Assembly (NCBI RefSeq): GCF_014192515.1
Contig: NZ_JACHYB010000002.1
Coordinates: forward strand, 1,116,001-1,180,000
Direction of reading: 5' to 3'
Length of the DNA stretch: 64,000 nucleotides
From: Microbacter margulisiae
GTDB taxonomy: Bacteria; Bacteroidota; Bacteroidia; Bacteroidales; Paludibacteraceae
A model generated the notes under the pieces. That model searched no databases, was not told the origin of the DNA, and saw only the letters and a list, made by a program, of their open reading frames with translations. Shown one piece after another: positions 27,131 to 34,707 of the stretch (positions are counted from its first letter, which is position 1; each line of letters begins with the position of its first letter). Made by a program: the position numbers and the translations under genes.

Positions 27131-30100
27131 TTAAAGTTCTAAGTTCAGCCCAAGCCCAATATACTTTAGCACAGGATAAGAACGTCCGCTGTTAGCTCCG
27201 GTACCACCGGTACCACCCATATTATTCCCAAATTCGGTGGACTCAGGGTCATAAAATGTGAGAGGAGAAAGGGTCAATAGATTTTGGGCATTTATACTTA
27301 CATGCAATGTTTTTATTTCAAGCCGACTTGTAATCTTTTTTGGGATAGTATATCCTATTTCGATATTTTTCAGTCGTATATAAGCAGCATTGAGTACATG
27401 TACTTGCGAACTATACCCATAATTGTTTACATCTGATGTCGTTCCTGGAGTCGCAAGCCGTGGCCATCTTGCATCGGTATTGGTAGGAGTCCAAAAATCT
27501 AATTGATGTTGATACATGGTGTACCCATAATTTCCTTGGTAAGGCTCAAGCAATTCTCCGCGTAAAAACATTGTTCTTTTACCCACACCTTGAATCAGCA
27601 TGCTGAGATCAAATCCTTTCCAATTAAGGTCGTAAGTTACTCCAAAAGTGTAACGAGGGAAAGCATTTCCCAATATTTGACGATCCTTGCTGTCTATCAC
27701 ACCATCATGATTAATATCTACATATTTGACATCGCCAGGGGCCAACTGCGAAGCATTGATGCCAACCGGTAAAGCACTATTTTGGATATCAGCATAGCTT
27801 TTAAAATAACCGACAGTTTTGTATCCAAAATAGGAAGCAAATGGCGCTCCAACCCGTATAATATCAGACATATCAGCATCTCCTGAGTGAATGAGTTCAT
27901 TCCCCGTAAAGTCCAATACCTTGTTTTGCGAATCAGCAATATTAAGGCTCACATTATGCTTGAATTCTCCGGTAGTAGCATGATACCCAACAGTCAGTTC
28001 CCATCCATAATCTCGCATCTTTCCTGAATTTTGCATTCCAACAGATGTTCCCAAAACAGATGGATTCACAGGACTGAGTAAAATTCCGGATGTCACTTTA
28101 TTAAAATAATCAGCAGACGCATACAACTTATTATTCAAAAAGGTTGCATCAAACCCAATATTAAAATTAGCGGATTGCTCCCAACTAATCAGTGGGTTCC
28201 CAAGCTGAAATCCCGTTCCACTTACAGAGGTACCATTGAATGCGTAAGTGTTGTTATATGTAGTATAAGTTGTAAGGTAATTATAAGCACCAATATTCTG
28301 GTTGCCTAATATTCCATATGATCCTCGAATTTTTAAATCACCAATATTGGACTTATATGAATTCATAAAAGACTCCTCAGAGATTCTCCATCCAGCAGAA
28401 ACGGAAGGAAAGAAACCCCAACGATGACCCTTTGCAAAATTAGATGAGCCATCATAACGAAAGCTTACCTGCCCGTAATATTTATCATTATATGAGTATG
28501 ACACCCTACCAAACAACGATTCTATGTCAGTCAGTGTAGTCCCCATTGGCGAAGTATCTCCTCCTATATTTCCAGCTAATGCAGTTTGCGAGGTAGGAGT
28601 TCCAAGCTCAGGATCTACATAATTCATCCATATATCATTAGAATAAGTAGAATGTGACTCATTAGACACACCCAACAGACCACTCACATGGTGTAACTTA
28701 TTAAATACTTGGTCGTAATCTAACAAAAATTGTGTATTAATCATATAATCCTTCTGATTCCAATCACTGGTTTGTCCTCCAATATTTTGATAAATTGAAG
28801 GTGTTGTTGCAGTATCACTAGCGTAATATGGCACTTGTAAACTTCTACTATACCTATGATTTGCATATAAATCAAGGCCTACCATTGCTTTGGCTGTCAA
28901 TCCATGAGTAATCTTCAGCTCACCAGCAATGCTTCCGTTTATGTAATCTAGATCATATTTATTAAAACCAGCTGCTTCAAGGGTGCCCAATGGGGTGAAC
29001 TCAGACAAAACGTCATTAATCAAAAAATGCCCATTAGGTGCTTGTTGTTGATAATAATAATAATTAGGAATACGTCTCCCATCAGCTATCAAATTCCCTA
29101 CGCTACCATTTGGAGCATTTGTTTCTGAACGTGCATATGACATAATTGTTGTCAGTTTGAATCTTCCATATTGATTAACAAGGTTAGTCCTGAAATTATA
29201 CCGTTTCATACCATAAGTTCCAAAATTACCTGACACAAAATTGCTGGGCTCATTTACAAAACTTGCTGAGACTCTATATGTTGAATTTTGACTACCTCCA
29301 CTTATACTAAAGTCATAATTCTGTTGCAAGGCATTTTGCAATATTTGATTCAAAAACCATTTGCTATTCGCTCCATTTTTCTGCAAGTCTTGTATTTGCG
29401 CTGGAGAGTATGGGAGTGGATTTCCTGTATTATATGCTGCCTCATCTTTAAGTATTGCATTTTCATATCCAGCCACAGGCCTATACAAGACATCAGGGCT
29501 TTGTATCCCAACCAATGAAGACATACGAATGACAGGCTTAGAATCAAGCATCCCCTTTTTTGTTGTAACCAGAATCACACCATTCGATGAACGAGACCCA
29601 TATATTGCCGCACTACCGGCATCTTTCAAAATAGAAATGTTTGCAACATCAGAAGGATTTAATTCATTCAGGCTGCTCAGGTTTGTAACCAACCCATCTA
29701 TAACAACCAATGGGTCATTATTATTCATAGTACTGATGCCACGAATATTTATATTCATTTGGTTATTCGTTGGGTCCATACTGGTTTGTTGAATCGTGAG
29801 ATTAGGAGATGCCCCTTGCAATGCTTGAGTTAGATTACTCACTGGGCGATCTTCAATTTTGCTAGATGAAATCTGATCAACAGCACCAACAACACTTTTA
29901 CATTGCTCTGTACCATAACCGATTACTACCACCTCATTTAAATTAGTAGCTGCTTCATTTAATGCTACATTGATAACATCACTATTCCCAACATTTACAT
30001 CTCTGCTTTGCATGCCAACAAAAGAAAAATCCAACATTGCATTTGAAGAAACGCTTGGAAGAACGTAATTACCATTTGTATCTGTTATTGTACCTTTGGT

Positions 30101-30526
30101 AGTCCCTTTTATTGTAATTGTAACACCTGGTAAAGCTTGCCCTTTCTCATCGGTTACTGTCCCAACAATCTTTCGCATCTCTCCCGATGATGATGGAGAA
30201 GTTTCATGTTTAGGTTCAGGGCTTCGGGATGTTTTCGAAATGACAATATGATCGTTTGTTATTTGATAACGAACATCTTGTCCTTTAAGAATTTCCTTCA
30301 GCGCATCTTCCACCGTTTTGTTCTTAAGGTTAACAGAAACAATCTTTTGTAAGTTCACATCATTGGTATTAAGCCAATAGGATAACCCACTTTGTGCTTT
30401 CAATGCTTCTAAGGCGGTTTTCACTGTAACATTTTTAAGTGAAAGCGTCACCTTCTTTTGTTGGCTGAAAGCGGCAGTTGCCATAAAAAGGGCCAACAAA
30501 AACAGAATGTACCTGATCTTTTTCAT
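27131..30526 (-). CDS. SusC/RagA-family TonB-dependent transporter with STN signalling domain
   Basis: 1131 aa. In order: a signal peptide (1-21); a secretin/TonB short N-terminal (STN) domain (about 24-100, VTLSLKNVTVKTALEALKAQSG); a carboxypeptidase-D-like regulatory domain (about 118-205, IVGTVTDEKGQALPGVTITIKG); a plug domain starting VGAVDQISSSKIEDRP with IRGISTMNNNDPLVVIDG; and a 22-strand barrel ending in LKYIGLGLNLEL. It imports glycan fragments through the outer membrane using TonB energy. The STN domain is the part that contacts a FecR anti-sigma factor in trans-envelope signalling, which matches the FecR/ECF pair directly upstream. It is the sole SusC in the window serving all these enzymes. 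Confidence 0.97.
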   Translation of the reverse strand: MKKIRYILFLLALFMATAAFSQQKKVTLSLKNVTVKTALEALKAQSGLSYWLNTNDVNLQKIVSVNLKNKTVEDALKEILKGQDVRYQITNDHIVISKTSRSPEPKHETSPSSSGEMRKIVGTVTDEKGQALPGVTITIKGTTKGTITDTNGNYVLPSVSSNAMLDFSFVGMQSRDVNVGNSDVINVALNEAATNLNEVVVIGYGTEQCKSVVGAVDQISSSKIEDRPVSNLTQALQGASPNLTIQQTSMDPTNNQMNINIRGISTMNNNDPLVVIDGLVTNLSSLNELNPSDVANISILKDAGSAAIYGSRSSNGVILVTTKKGMLDSKPVIRMSSLVGIQSPDVLYRPVAGYENAILKDEAAYNTGNPLPYSPAQIQDLQKNGANSKWFLNQILQNALQQNYDFSISGGSQNSTYRVSASFVNEPSNFVSGNFGTYGMKRYNFRTNLVNQYGRFKLTTIMSYARSETNAPNGSVGNLIADGRRIPNYYYYQQQAPNGHFLINDVLSEFTPLGTLEAAGFNKYDLDYINGSIAGELKITHGLTAKAMVGLDLYANHRYSRSLQVPYYASDTATTPSIYQNIGGQTSDWNQKDYMINTQFLLDYDQVFNKLHHVSGLLGVSNESHSTYSNDIWMNYVDPELGTPTSQTALAGNIGGDTSPMGTTLTDIESLFGRVSYSYNDKYYGQVSFRYDGSSNFAKGHRWGFFPSVSAGWRISEESFMNSYKSNIGDLKIRGSYGILGNQNIGAYNYLTTYTTYNNTYAFNGTSVSGTGFQLGNPLISWEQSANFNIGFDATFLNNKLYASADYFNKVTSGILLSPVNPSVLGTSVGMQNSGKMRDYGWELTVGYHATTGEFKHNVSLNIADSQNKVLDFTGNELIHSGDADMSDIIRVGAPFASYFGYKTVGYFKSYADIQNSALPVGINASQLAPGDVKYVDINHDGVIDSKDRQILGNAFPRYTFGVTYDLNWKGFDLSMLIQGVGKRTMFLRGELLEPYQGNYGYTMYQHQLDFWTPTNTDARWPRLATPGTTSDVNNYGYSSQVHVLNAAYIRLKNIEIGYTIPKKITSRLEIKTLHVSINAQNLLTLSPLTFYDPESTEFGNNMGGTGGTGANSGRSYPVLKYIGLGLNLEL

Positions 30527-30679
30527 ACGTAATTAATTTTGAGTTTAATAGCCCGCATGAAACTTACATGCATTTATTCCCTTTGTTAGGTTATAAGTCA
30601 TGTTTGTTCCATCAATAATTCAAATTGAACAAATAGGTAATGTACAAACCACTTGCTCCCGGTTCTTTGTGGACCGAAA

Positions 30680-30713
30680 AAATCAGTGATTTCTGTCCGA
30701 ATATCCCGGACAG
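30680..30713. promoter_or_regulatory. Two abutting inverted repeats upstream of susC
   Basis: AAATCA-G-TGATTT (30680-30692) is a perfect 13-bp palindrome. It is followed at once by CTGTCCG (30693-30699), a 7-nt spacer, and CGGACAG (30707-30713). They lie about 155-190 bp before the susC start codon. The second could form an RNA hairpin or bind a regulator dimer. Function is inferred from symmetry and position only. Confidence 0.45.
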
Positions 30714-30734
30714 GCAAGACCATAAAAATGAATG

Positions 30735-30768
30735 TTGATCTAAATGTCAGAAAGTTGTTGTATCTTTG
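30735..30768 (+). promoter_or_regulatory. Plus-strand promoter antisense to the PUL, upstream of susC
   Basis: TTG at 30735-30737, 23 bp, then TATCTTTG at 30761-30768 fits the Bacteroidota -33/-7 pattern. It points away from susC, towards the fecR 3' end. A transcript starting near 30774 would be antisense to the susC leader if susC starts transcription further right. No open frame follows, so any product would be a small RNA. Confidence 0.45.
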
Positions 30769-30925
30769 CAGGAACAATTAGATAAACACGAACACCAAAC
30801 GTTTTTGTCTGAAATGAAATCGGGATATGCTGCAACATATTTCGGTTTCTTTTGTAAGGAGGGTTAAGACCTGTTTTTCATAGGCGTATAGAATTAAGAT
30901 TAAAAAATTGCACTTCATCTACCAA

Positions 30926-31942
30926 CTATTGGTAGATCGTAATATGATTTTGGGCCATAGTATAATGAAATTCTTTATTTGCAGTCATGACATTTAGAAT
31001 CTCCTGAATGCTTTGCGCCTGGCTAAAATCGCCGTAAAAACGCAAATGGTATAGTTGTGGATCTCTTATATCAATGACAACATTATAGTCCCGTTCCAAT
31101 CGGCGAATGATCTGTCCAAAATATTCTTCGTCAAAAACAATTTTTCCTTCTGTCCAGGCAGCCGCTTCACTTGCATCAACACGTTTAATTTCAATTCCTT
31201 TGTTTCTTTTATCAATCACAGCCAATTCGTTCGGTTTCAACAGTAGAGGATGTTCGGGATGATAAATGGTTGTCAGTTGAATTGACCCGCGTAAAAGTGT
31301 TACACTCAAATGACTGTCTTCAGGATACGCTTTCACATCAAATTTTGTTCCTAAATCTCTTATGGATGCTTCGTTTGCCTTTACCGTAAAAGGCATGGCA
31401 GGATTATGAGCTATCTCAAAATAACCCTCTCCTACCAATGCCACCTGACGACTTTTTTGCCCAAAGTTCTGCCCGTACTGCAACGTACTTCCCGCATTAA
31501 GCCACACTACACTGTGATCAGGCAAAACGACTCTTGTTTTTGCTCCATAGGGGACATAAATTGCATATTGTTTCGTATTATGTTGAATCAAATAACTATT
31601 AATAGCATAATAACTCAGACTGCCTGTTACAAAGACAAGGACTGCGACAGCAACGCGTAAAAGAATGGAAATGTGATGATAATTTTGTCTCTTTTCTGCC
31701 CGTTGTGCCCAGACTATCCGTTCTTTGAATCGACGGTAAGCTGCATCTTTATTAAAAAAAGACTTGTCGTCTATTCCAGAGCTATTCCAAATATCCTGTA
31801 TTTCAATAAAATAACGACGATTCCCTTCTGAAAGAGCAAGCCACGCCTGGAGCTCTCTCTCATCACCTACAGTACATTGATGACTCAAATAATCAACAAT
31901 TAAATCATCAATCCGTTCGTCGTTTTCAAAAGTTTGATTCAT
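30926..31942 (-). CDS. FecR-family anti-sigma factor
   Basis: 338 aa. A cytoplasmic N-terminal sigma-binding region (1-85) is followed by one membrane helix (about 91-113). The periplasmic FecR domain runs through VPYGAKTRVVLPDHSVVWLNAGS, VGEGYFEIAH and IRDLGTKFDVKAY. A C-terminal DUF4974-type STN-like domain is marked by FDEEYFGQIIRRLERDYNVVI and FSQAQSIQEILNVM. It holds the ECF sigma factor inactive until the SusC STN domain signals that substrate is bound. It is encoded 105 bp after the sigma gene and before susC, the standard order. Confidence 0.95.
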   Translation of the reverse strand: MNQTFENDERIDDLIVDYLSHQCTVGDERELQAWLALSEGNRRYFIEIQDIWNSSGIDDKSFFNKDAAYRRFKERIVWAQRAEKRQNYHHISILLRVAVAVLVFVTGSLSYYAINSYLIQHNTKQYAIYVPYGAKTRVVLPDHSVVWLNAGSTLQYGQNFGQKSRQVALVGEGYFEIAHNPAMPFTVKANEASIRDLGTKFDVKAYPEDSHLSVTLLRGSIQLTTIYHPEHPLLLKPNELAVIDKRNKGIEIKRVDASEAAAWTEGKIVFDEEYFGQIIRRLERDYNVVIDIRDPQLYHLRFYGDFSQAQSIQEILNVMTANKEFHYTMAQNHITIYQ

Positions 31943-32047
31943 ATACCAGCTGTTATTAAGATAGACAAGTAATAAAAAAGAAAGGGTAGCCTCAAAATGT
32001 TAAAATTTCTCTTGCAAAAAGATTTAACATTTCCTCTGGCTGATAAT

Positions 32048-32635
32048 CTAAAGCAGGGACAAAGCAATGATAAAAATAAGGATTGGCAAATACTCTTTCA
32101 ACTGCCTTCGCAAAGTAGCAAGAGCATTTTTTATGTGATAGTGCACTGTATTGGGAGAAATACTAAGCTTTGTAGCAATAGCATCATACGAAAGTTGTTC
32201 TTGCCGGCTTAGCAAGAACACCGCACGGCATTCATCCGGTAGTTCCGACACACAACAAGCTATTTTCTCTTCCAGCTCTTTTTCAATCAGCGTCCCTAAC
32301 GGAGTTGAATCGCTCTCGGATAAAGCTATGAACGAGACATCATCTGAGAGGGATATTTCCCGGGTCACATGAGCTTCTTGCAGATAGTTAAGGCATCGAC
32401 GGCGAATGGCAGTAAAAAGATAGGCCCGAAGCGAAGTGTGAATTTCAAGAATTTCCCTTTGTTCCCAAAGTGTTAACATCAAATCTCCAACCAGATTTTC
32501 TGCCGTAAAGTGATCCTCAACATACATATTAGCTACACGGCAGAGAGAGACATAAAAATGGTCGAAAAGATAACGATACGCCTTATCATTTCCTGCTTTG
32601 AGCTGAGCTAAAAGGAGTGCTTCTTGTTCATTCAT
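32048..32635 (-). CDS. ECF RNA polymerase sigma factor
   Basis: The start chosen is the Met at 32633-32635 (MNEQEALLLAQLKAGND, 195 aa). The frame continues to 32671, but a good -7 box (32677-32684) puts the transcript start there, so the upstream Met would be leaderless. Region 2 is visible in AYRYLFDHFYVSLCRVANMYVED and LVGDLMLTLWEQRE. Region 4 is in LPDECRAVFLLSRQEQLSYDAIATKLSISPNTVHYHIKNAL, followed by a hydrophobic tail (LPILIFIIALSLL) found in some Bacteroidota ECF factors. It should direct transcription of the PUL from susC onward when released by FecR. Confidence 0.94.
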   Translation of the reverse strand: MNEQEALLLAQLKAGNDKAYRYLFDHFYVSLCRVANMYVEDHFTAENLVGDLMLTLWEQREILEIHTSLRAYLFTAIRRRCLNYLQEAHVTREISLSDDVSFIALSESDSTPLGTLIEKELEEKIACCVSELPDECRAVFLLSRQEQLSYDAIATKLSISPNTVHYHIKNALATLRRQLKEYLPILIFIIALSLL

Positions 32636-32676
32636 GGTATGGTTTTGCTGGAAACTACAACTAAATAGCACGAGCG

Positions 32677-32684
32677 CAAAGGTA
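32677..32684 (-). promoter_or_regulatory. -7 box for the ECF sigma gene
   Basis: Minus-strand TACCTTTG matches TAnnTTTG and lies 42 bp before the chosen start codon. No well-spaced -33 element is evident. The housekeeping sigma factor probably reads it, so the regulator pair is made without induction. Confidence 0.55.
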
Positions 32685-33296
32685 GAAAATATTGTAACAA
32701 AATAACTATAGAGTGGCTAAAAATCACAATAAATATTTTAGCATATGTTTATATTTTGCTTCCATATATCCCTTTATAGCAAATAAATGAACTTGTTGCC
32801 TGTATTCTTCTTATTGTCATATCATCAGGAAAAAACGAAAATAGACAAAAAATTATTCGATACACCTGCACCTCTATTTTATCGTTATGGGTATTCAGTT
32901 TTTTCTTTTGTTGTTATAAAAGCTATATAGTCACCCTTAAAAAAATTATGTCTTGCCAGATTCCAGAACTTTAATATGAATACGCACACCAAATGATTCG
33001 CAGAAAAAACAGCAAATTTGTACGTTTCAACACTTATCGACTGTTATATATCTAAGGAAGATCTTGAAGCGCAGCATAAAACAAAGGCTGTTTAAACATA
33101 GTCAACAGCATAACTTTCATTGTTATGTGCAGTTTTTGTTACTCAGTCATGCAGCTATTCATTAATCTGCCGTGGAGCCTGAATACAGAATGTTGATTAA
33201 TCAAAAATGCCTGATTAAAGAATGGCTATATCGAAATACACAAAGAAATAGCAATAAAAAACACCTCTTCCCCTCCCCAATCCCTTAAAACAGCTA
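32685..33296. other. Long AT-rich non-coding gap left of the 11-bp repeat array
   Basis: About 610 bp with no supported gene on either strand. I see a 12-bp palindrome TTGATTAATCAA at 33193-33204 and AT-rich runs, but no insertion-sequence ends, no tRNA and no coding remnant. It separates the PUL from the plus-strand DUF6266-like unit, and it may be where that unit was inserted. Confidence 0.45.
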
Positions 33297-33326
33297 TTGG
33301 ATTTTCATAAAAAATATGTATATTTG
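33297..33326 (+). promoter_or_regulatory. Promoter reading into the 11-bp repeat array
   Basis: TTG at 33297-33299, 19 bp, then TATATTTG at 33319-33326 matches the Bacteroidota -33/-7 pattern well. Transcription would start near 33332 and run through the whole array. There is no ATG on the plus strand from 33327 to 33553, so the product up to there is a non-coding leader or a separate RNA. Confidence 0.6.
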
Positions 33327-33410
33327 TAACCGTAATAATAGCTGTTACACCAGAAAAATAACTCTCTTTTGTGTCGTTCTTTAAATTTAATCGAAGAATA
33401 CAAACCTTAG

Positions 33411-33553
33411 ATCGTCCGACAATCCTCCGTGAATCTTCCGACTATCGTCCGACATTCCTCCCTCTTTGCTCCGTCTTACCATCGATCATCCTCCGTCTCT
33501 CCTTCGGTGTTACATCGGTATAGCCTCGATATAACATCGGAAAAACATTGATA
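33411..33553 (+). repeat. Tandem array of 13 degenerate 11-bp units
   Basis: Starting at 33411, the sequence divides into 13 contiguous units of exactly 11 bp with no insertion or deletion. Columns 6-7-8 read Y-C-G: pyrimidine in 13/13, C in 12/13, G in 12/13. Column 4 is C in 10/13. Columns 1-3 and 9-11 vary. Units 1 and 4 are identical (ATCGTCCGACA). Units 1-6 and 8 are the CCG class (unit 8 ATCCTCCGTCT), except that unit 5 has CCC. Units 7 and 9-13 are the TCG class (unit 10 TTACATCGGTA), with unit 13 reading TTG. A period of 11 is not a multiple of three, so it is not a protein repeat. It lies between two promoter-like sequences and upstream of the DUF6266-like gene. Confidence 0.85.
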
Positions 33554-33585
33554 ATGGGAAGACATTATTTTATTAAAAAATATAC

Positions 33586-33593
33586 TATCTTTG
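33586..33593 (+). promoter_or_regulatory. -7 box for the DUF6266-like gene
   Basis: TATCTTTG matches TAnnTTTG and lies between the repeat array and the conserved start codon at 33680, leaving a leader of about 80 nt. No clear -33 element is present in the expected AT-rich position. It argues against the longer open frame that begins at 33548. Confidence 0.5.
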
Positions 33594-33679
33594 TGTTTTT
33601 ACAAGAATTACCTGCTTCGCTAAACGGGAACTATCTCATAGCAACAAAGGTGTATCTATCGTTAATAAAACAGATCTAT

Positions 33680-34309
33680 ATGGCACGCATCAAATCTTTC
33701 GCTTTTGGGACCATCTCGGGAAGGCTTGGAGACACGGTTTCCGCCGTGATGAAAGACGGCACCAACATCATTAAAGTCTACCGGCAGGCATCAAACCCCA
33801 ATACAGAAAAACAACAAGCGCAACGTCTTAAATTTGGCCTGATAAACAAGGAAATAAAATACATGCGCGAACTGTTCAAAATCACCTTCGGATCCACAAG
33901 TGGCGTCAACAGGGTAGTATCTGTTGCCATGCGCAATGCCGTTAAAGGGACATTCCCCGATTTCACTTTCGACTATTCCGAGCTGATCGTGGCAGAAGGG
34001 TCAGTGACTCCCGTCGAACAGCTTAAGGCTGTACGGCTATCCCCTTCCTCGCTGGAACTGACATGGGTGGATACGTCAGAATTCATAGGTATATCACCGC
34101 TGGATAAGATTTGTATCGTGCTGGCAAACCCTACGAAACAGGAAGCCTTGCTGAAAAAAGAAGTTTCTACCCGTAATGCAGGCCGGTGTGAAGTAGTGTA
34201 TCCTCCCGAATGGGACGGAGATGCTATCCATTGTTGGATATACCTGGTTTCTGGTCCCAGTCACAAAACATCCAAAAGCCAATATGTTTCCCTGGACACT
34301 TCCCTATAA
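33680..34309 (+). CDS. DUF6266-like protein of unknown function
   Basis: 209 aa from the Met that opens the conserved start MARIKSFAFGTISGRLGDT. The frame is open back to a TTG at 33548 and an ATG at 33554, but those 42-44 extra residues cover the -7 box, so I leave them out. The family is known only as a domain of unknown function, frequent in Bacteroidota. The N-terminal 90 residues are basic and include GRLGDTVSAVMKDGTNIIKVYRQ and a helical stretch. The C-terminal half (LKAVRLSPSSLELTWVD...IHCWIYLVSG) looks like a beta-sandwich. There is no signal peptide or membrane helix, so it is probably cytoplasmic. Composition is richer in GC than the flanks (29 of 60 in the line from 33721). Association with the 11-bp array just upstream is its most interesting aspect. 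Confidence 0.75.
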   Translation: MARIKSFAFGTISGRLGDTVSAVMKDGTNIIKVYRQASNPNTEKQQAQRLKFGLINKEIKYMRELFKITFGSTSGVNRVVSVAMRNAVKGTFPDFTFDYSELIVAEGSVTPVEQLKAVRLSPSSLELTWVDTSEFIGISPLDKICIVLANPTKQEALLKKEVSTRNAGRCEVVYPPEWDGDAIHCWIYLVSGPSHKTSKSQYVSLDTSL

Positions 34310-34407
34310 TTTACCATATGCTAACTACTGAAGTTGTCTTCTCCCCGCATTATTTATTCTATTATTCAATCCATCAGATCAACAATAAAACGACTCAACA
34401 GATATAA

Positions 34408-34689
34408 ATGGAATATTTGATTTTTCATAACACAGAACAACATCAATTTGAACTGAAAGTTGACGAAGGAGAGGCTGTTTTAGAATACTTTCTAAATCAT
34501 GACACAATGGTCATTACTCACACCTACGTGCCTCACATACTCGAAGGTCGGGGCATGGGGGCTGCACTGGTCCGAAAAGCGCTGGAATTTGCTTCCGAAA
34601 AGAACCTAAAAGTGATTCCTGTCTGTTCCTTTGCAGAAGCTTATATCAAACGGCATCCTGAATATCAAAGCCTTACAAATGAGAATTAA
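34408..34689 (+). CDS. Small GNAT-family N-acetyltransferase (COG2388 type)
   Basis: 93 aa, the typical length of the short YjdJ/GTLF3B-like acetyltransferases. The acetyl-CoA-binding loop is visible as EGRGMGAALVRKALEFA (motif A, R/Q-x-x-G-x-G/A), preceded by ITHTYVPHIL and followed by VIPVCSFAEAYIKRHPEYQSL, the characteristic ending of this subgroup. The substrate is not known. It lies 98 bp after the DUF6266-like gene and 18 bp before the antiporter gene, so it may be co-transcribed with the latter. Confidence 0.88.
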   Translation: MEYLIFHNTEQHQFELKVDEGEAVLEYFLNHDTMVITHTYVPHILEGRGMGAALVRKALEFASEKNLKVIPVCSFAEAYIKRHPEYQSLTNEN

Positions 34690-34707
34690 CAATAGACATC
34701 AACTTTA

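Larger units (their letters stand above)
30527..30925. other. SusC leader and FecR-SusC intergenic region
   Basis: This 399-bp gap separates the regulator genes from susC on the minus strand. No coding frame is convincing. It holds two abutting dyads (30680-30713), a plus-strand promoter-like pair (30735-30768), and presumably the ECF-dependent susC promoter, whose sequence I cannot identify because the recognition motif of this sigma factor is not known to me. Confidence 0.55.

Noticed and set aside
32685..33296. Possible mobile-element remnant between the PUL and the DUF6266 unit
   Set aside because: No transposase fragment, terminal inverted repeats or target duplication could be seen.
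33411..33553. Array considered as a CRISPR array
   Set aside because: Units are only 11 bp, directly abutting and degenerate; there are no 25-40 bp spacers and no cas genes nearby.
33548..33679. N-terminal extension of the DUF6266-like frame from TTG 33548 or ATG 33554
   Set aside because: It overlaps the end of the repeat array and the -7 box at 33586-33593, and the conserved protein begins at MARIKS.
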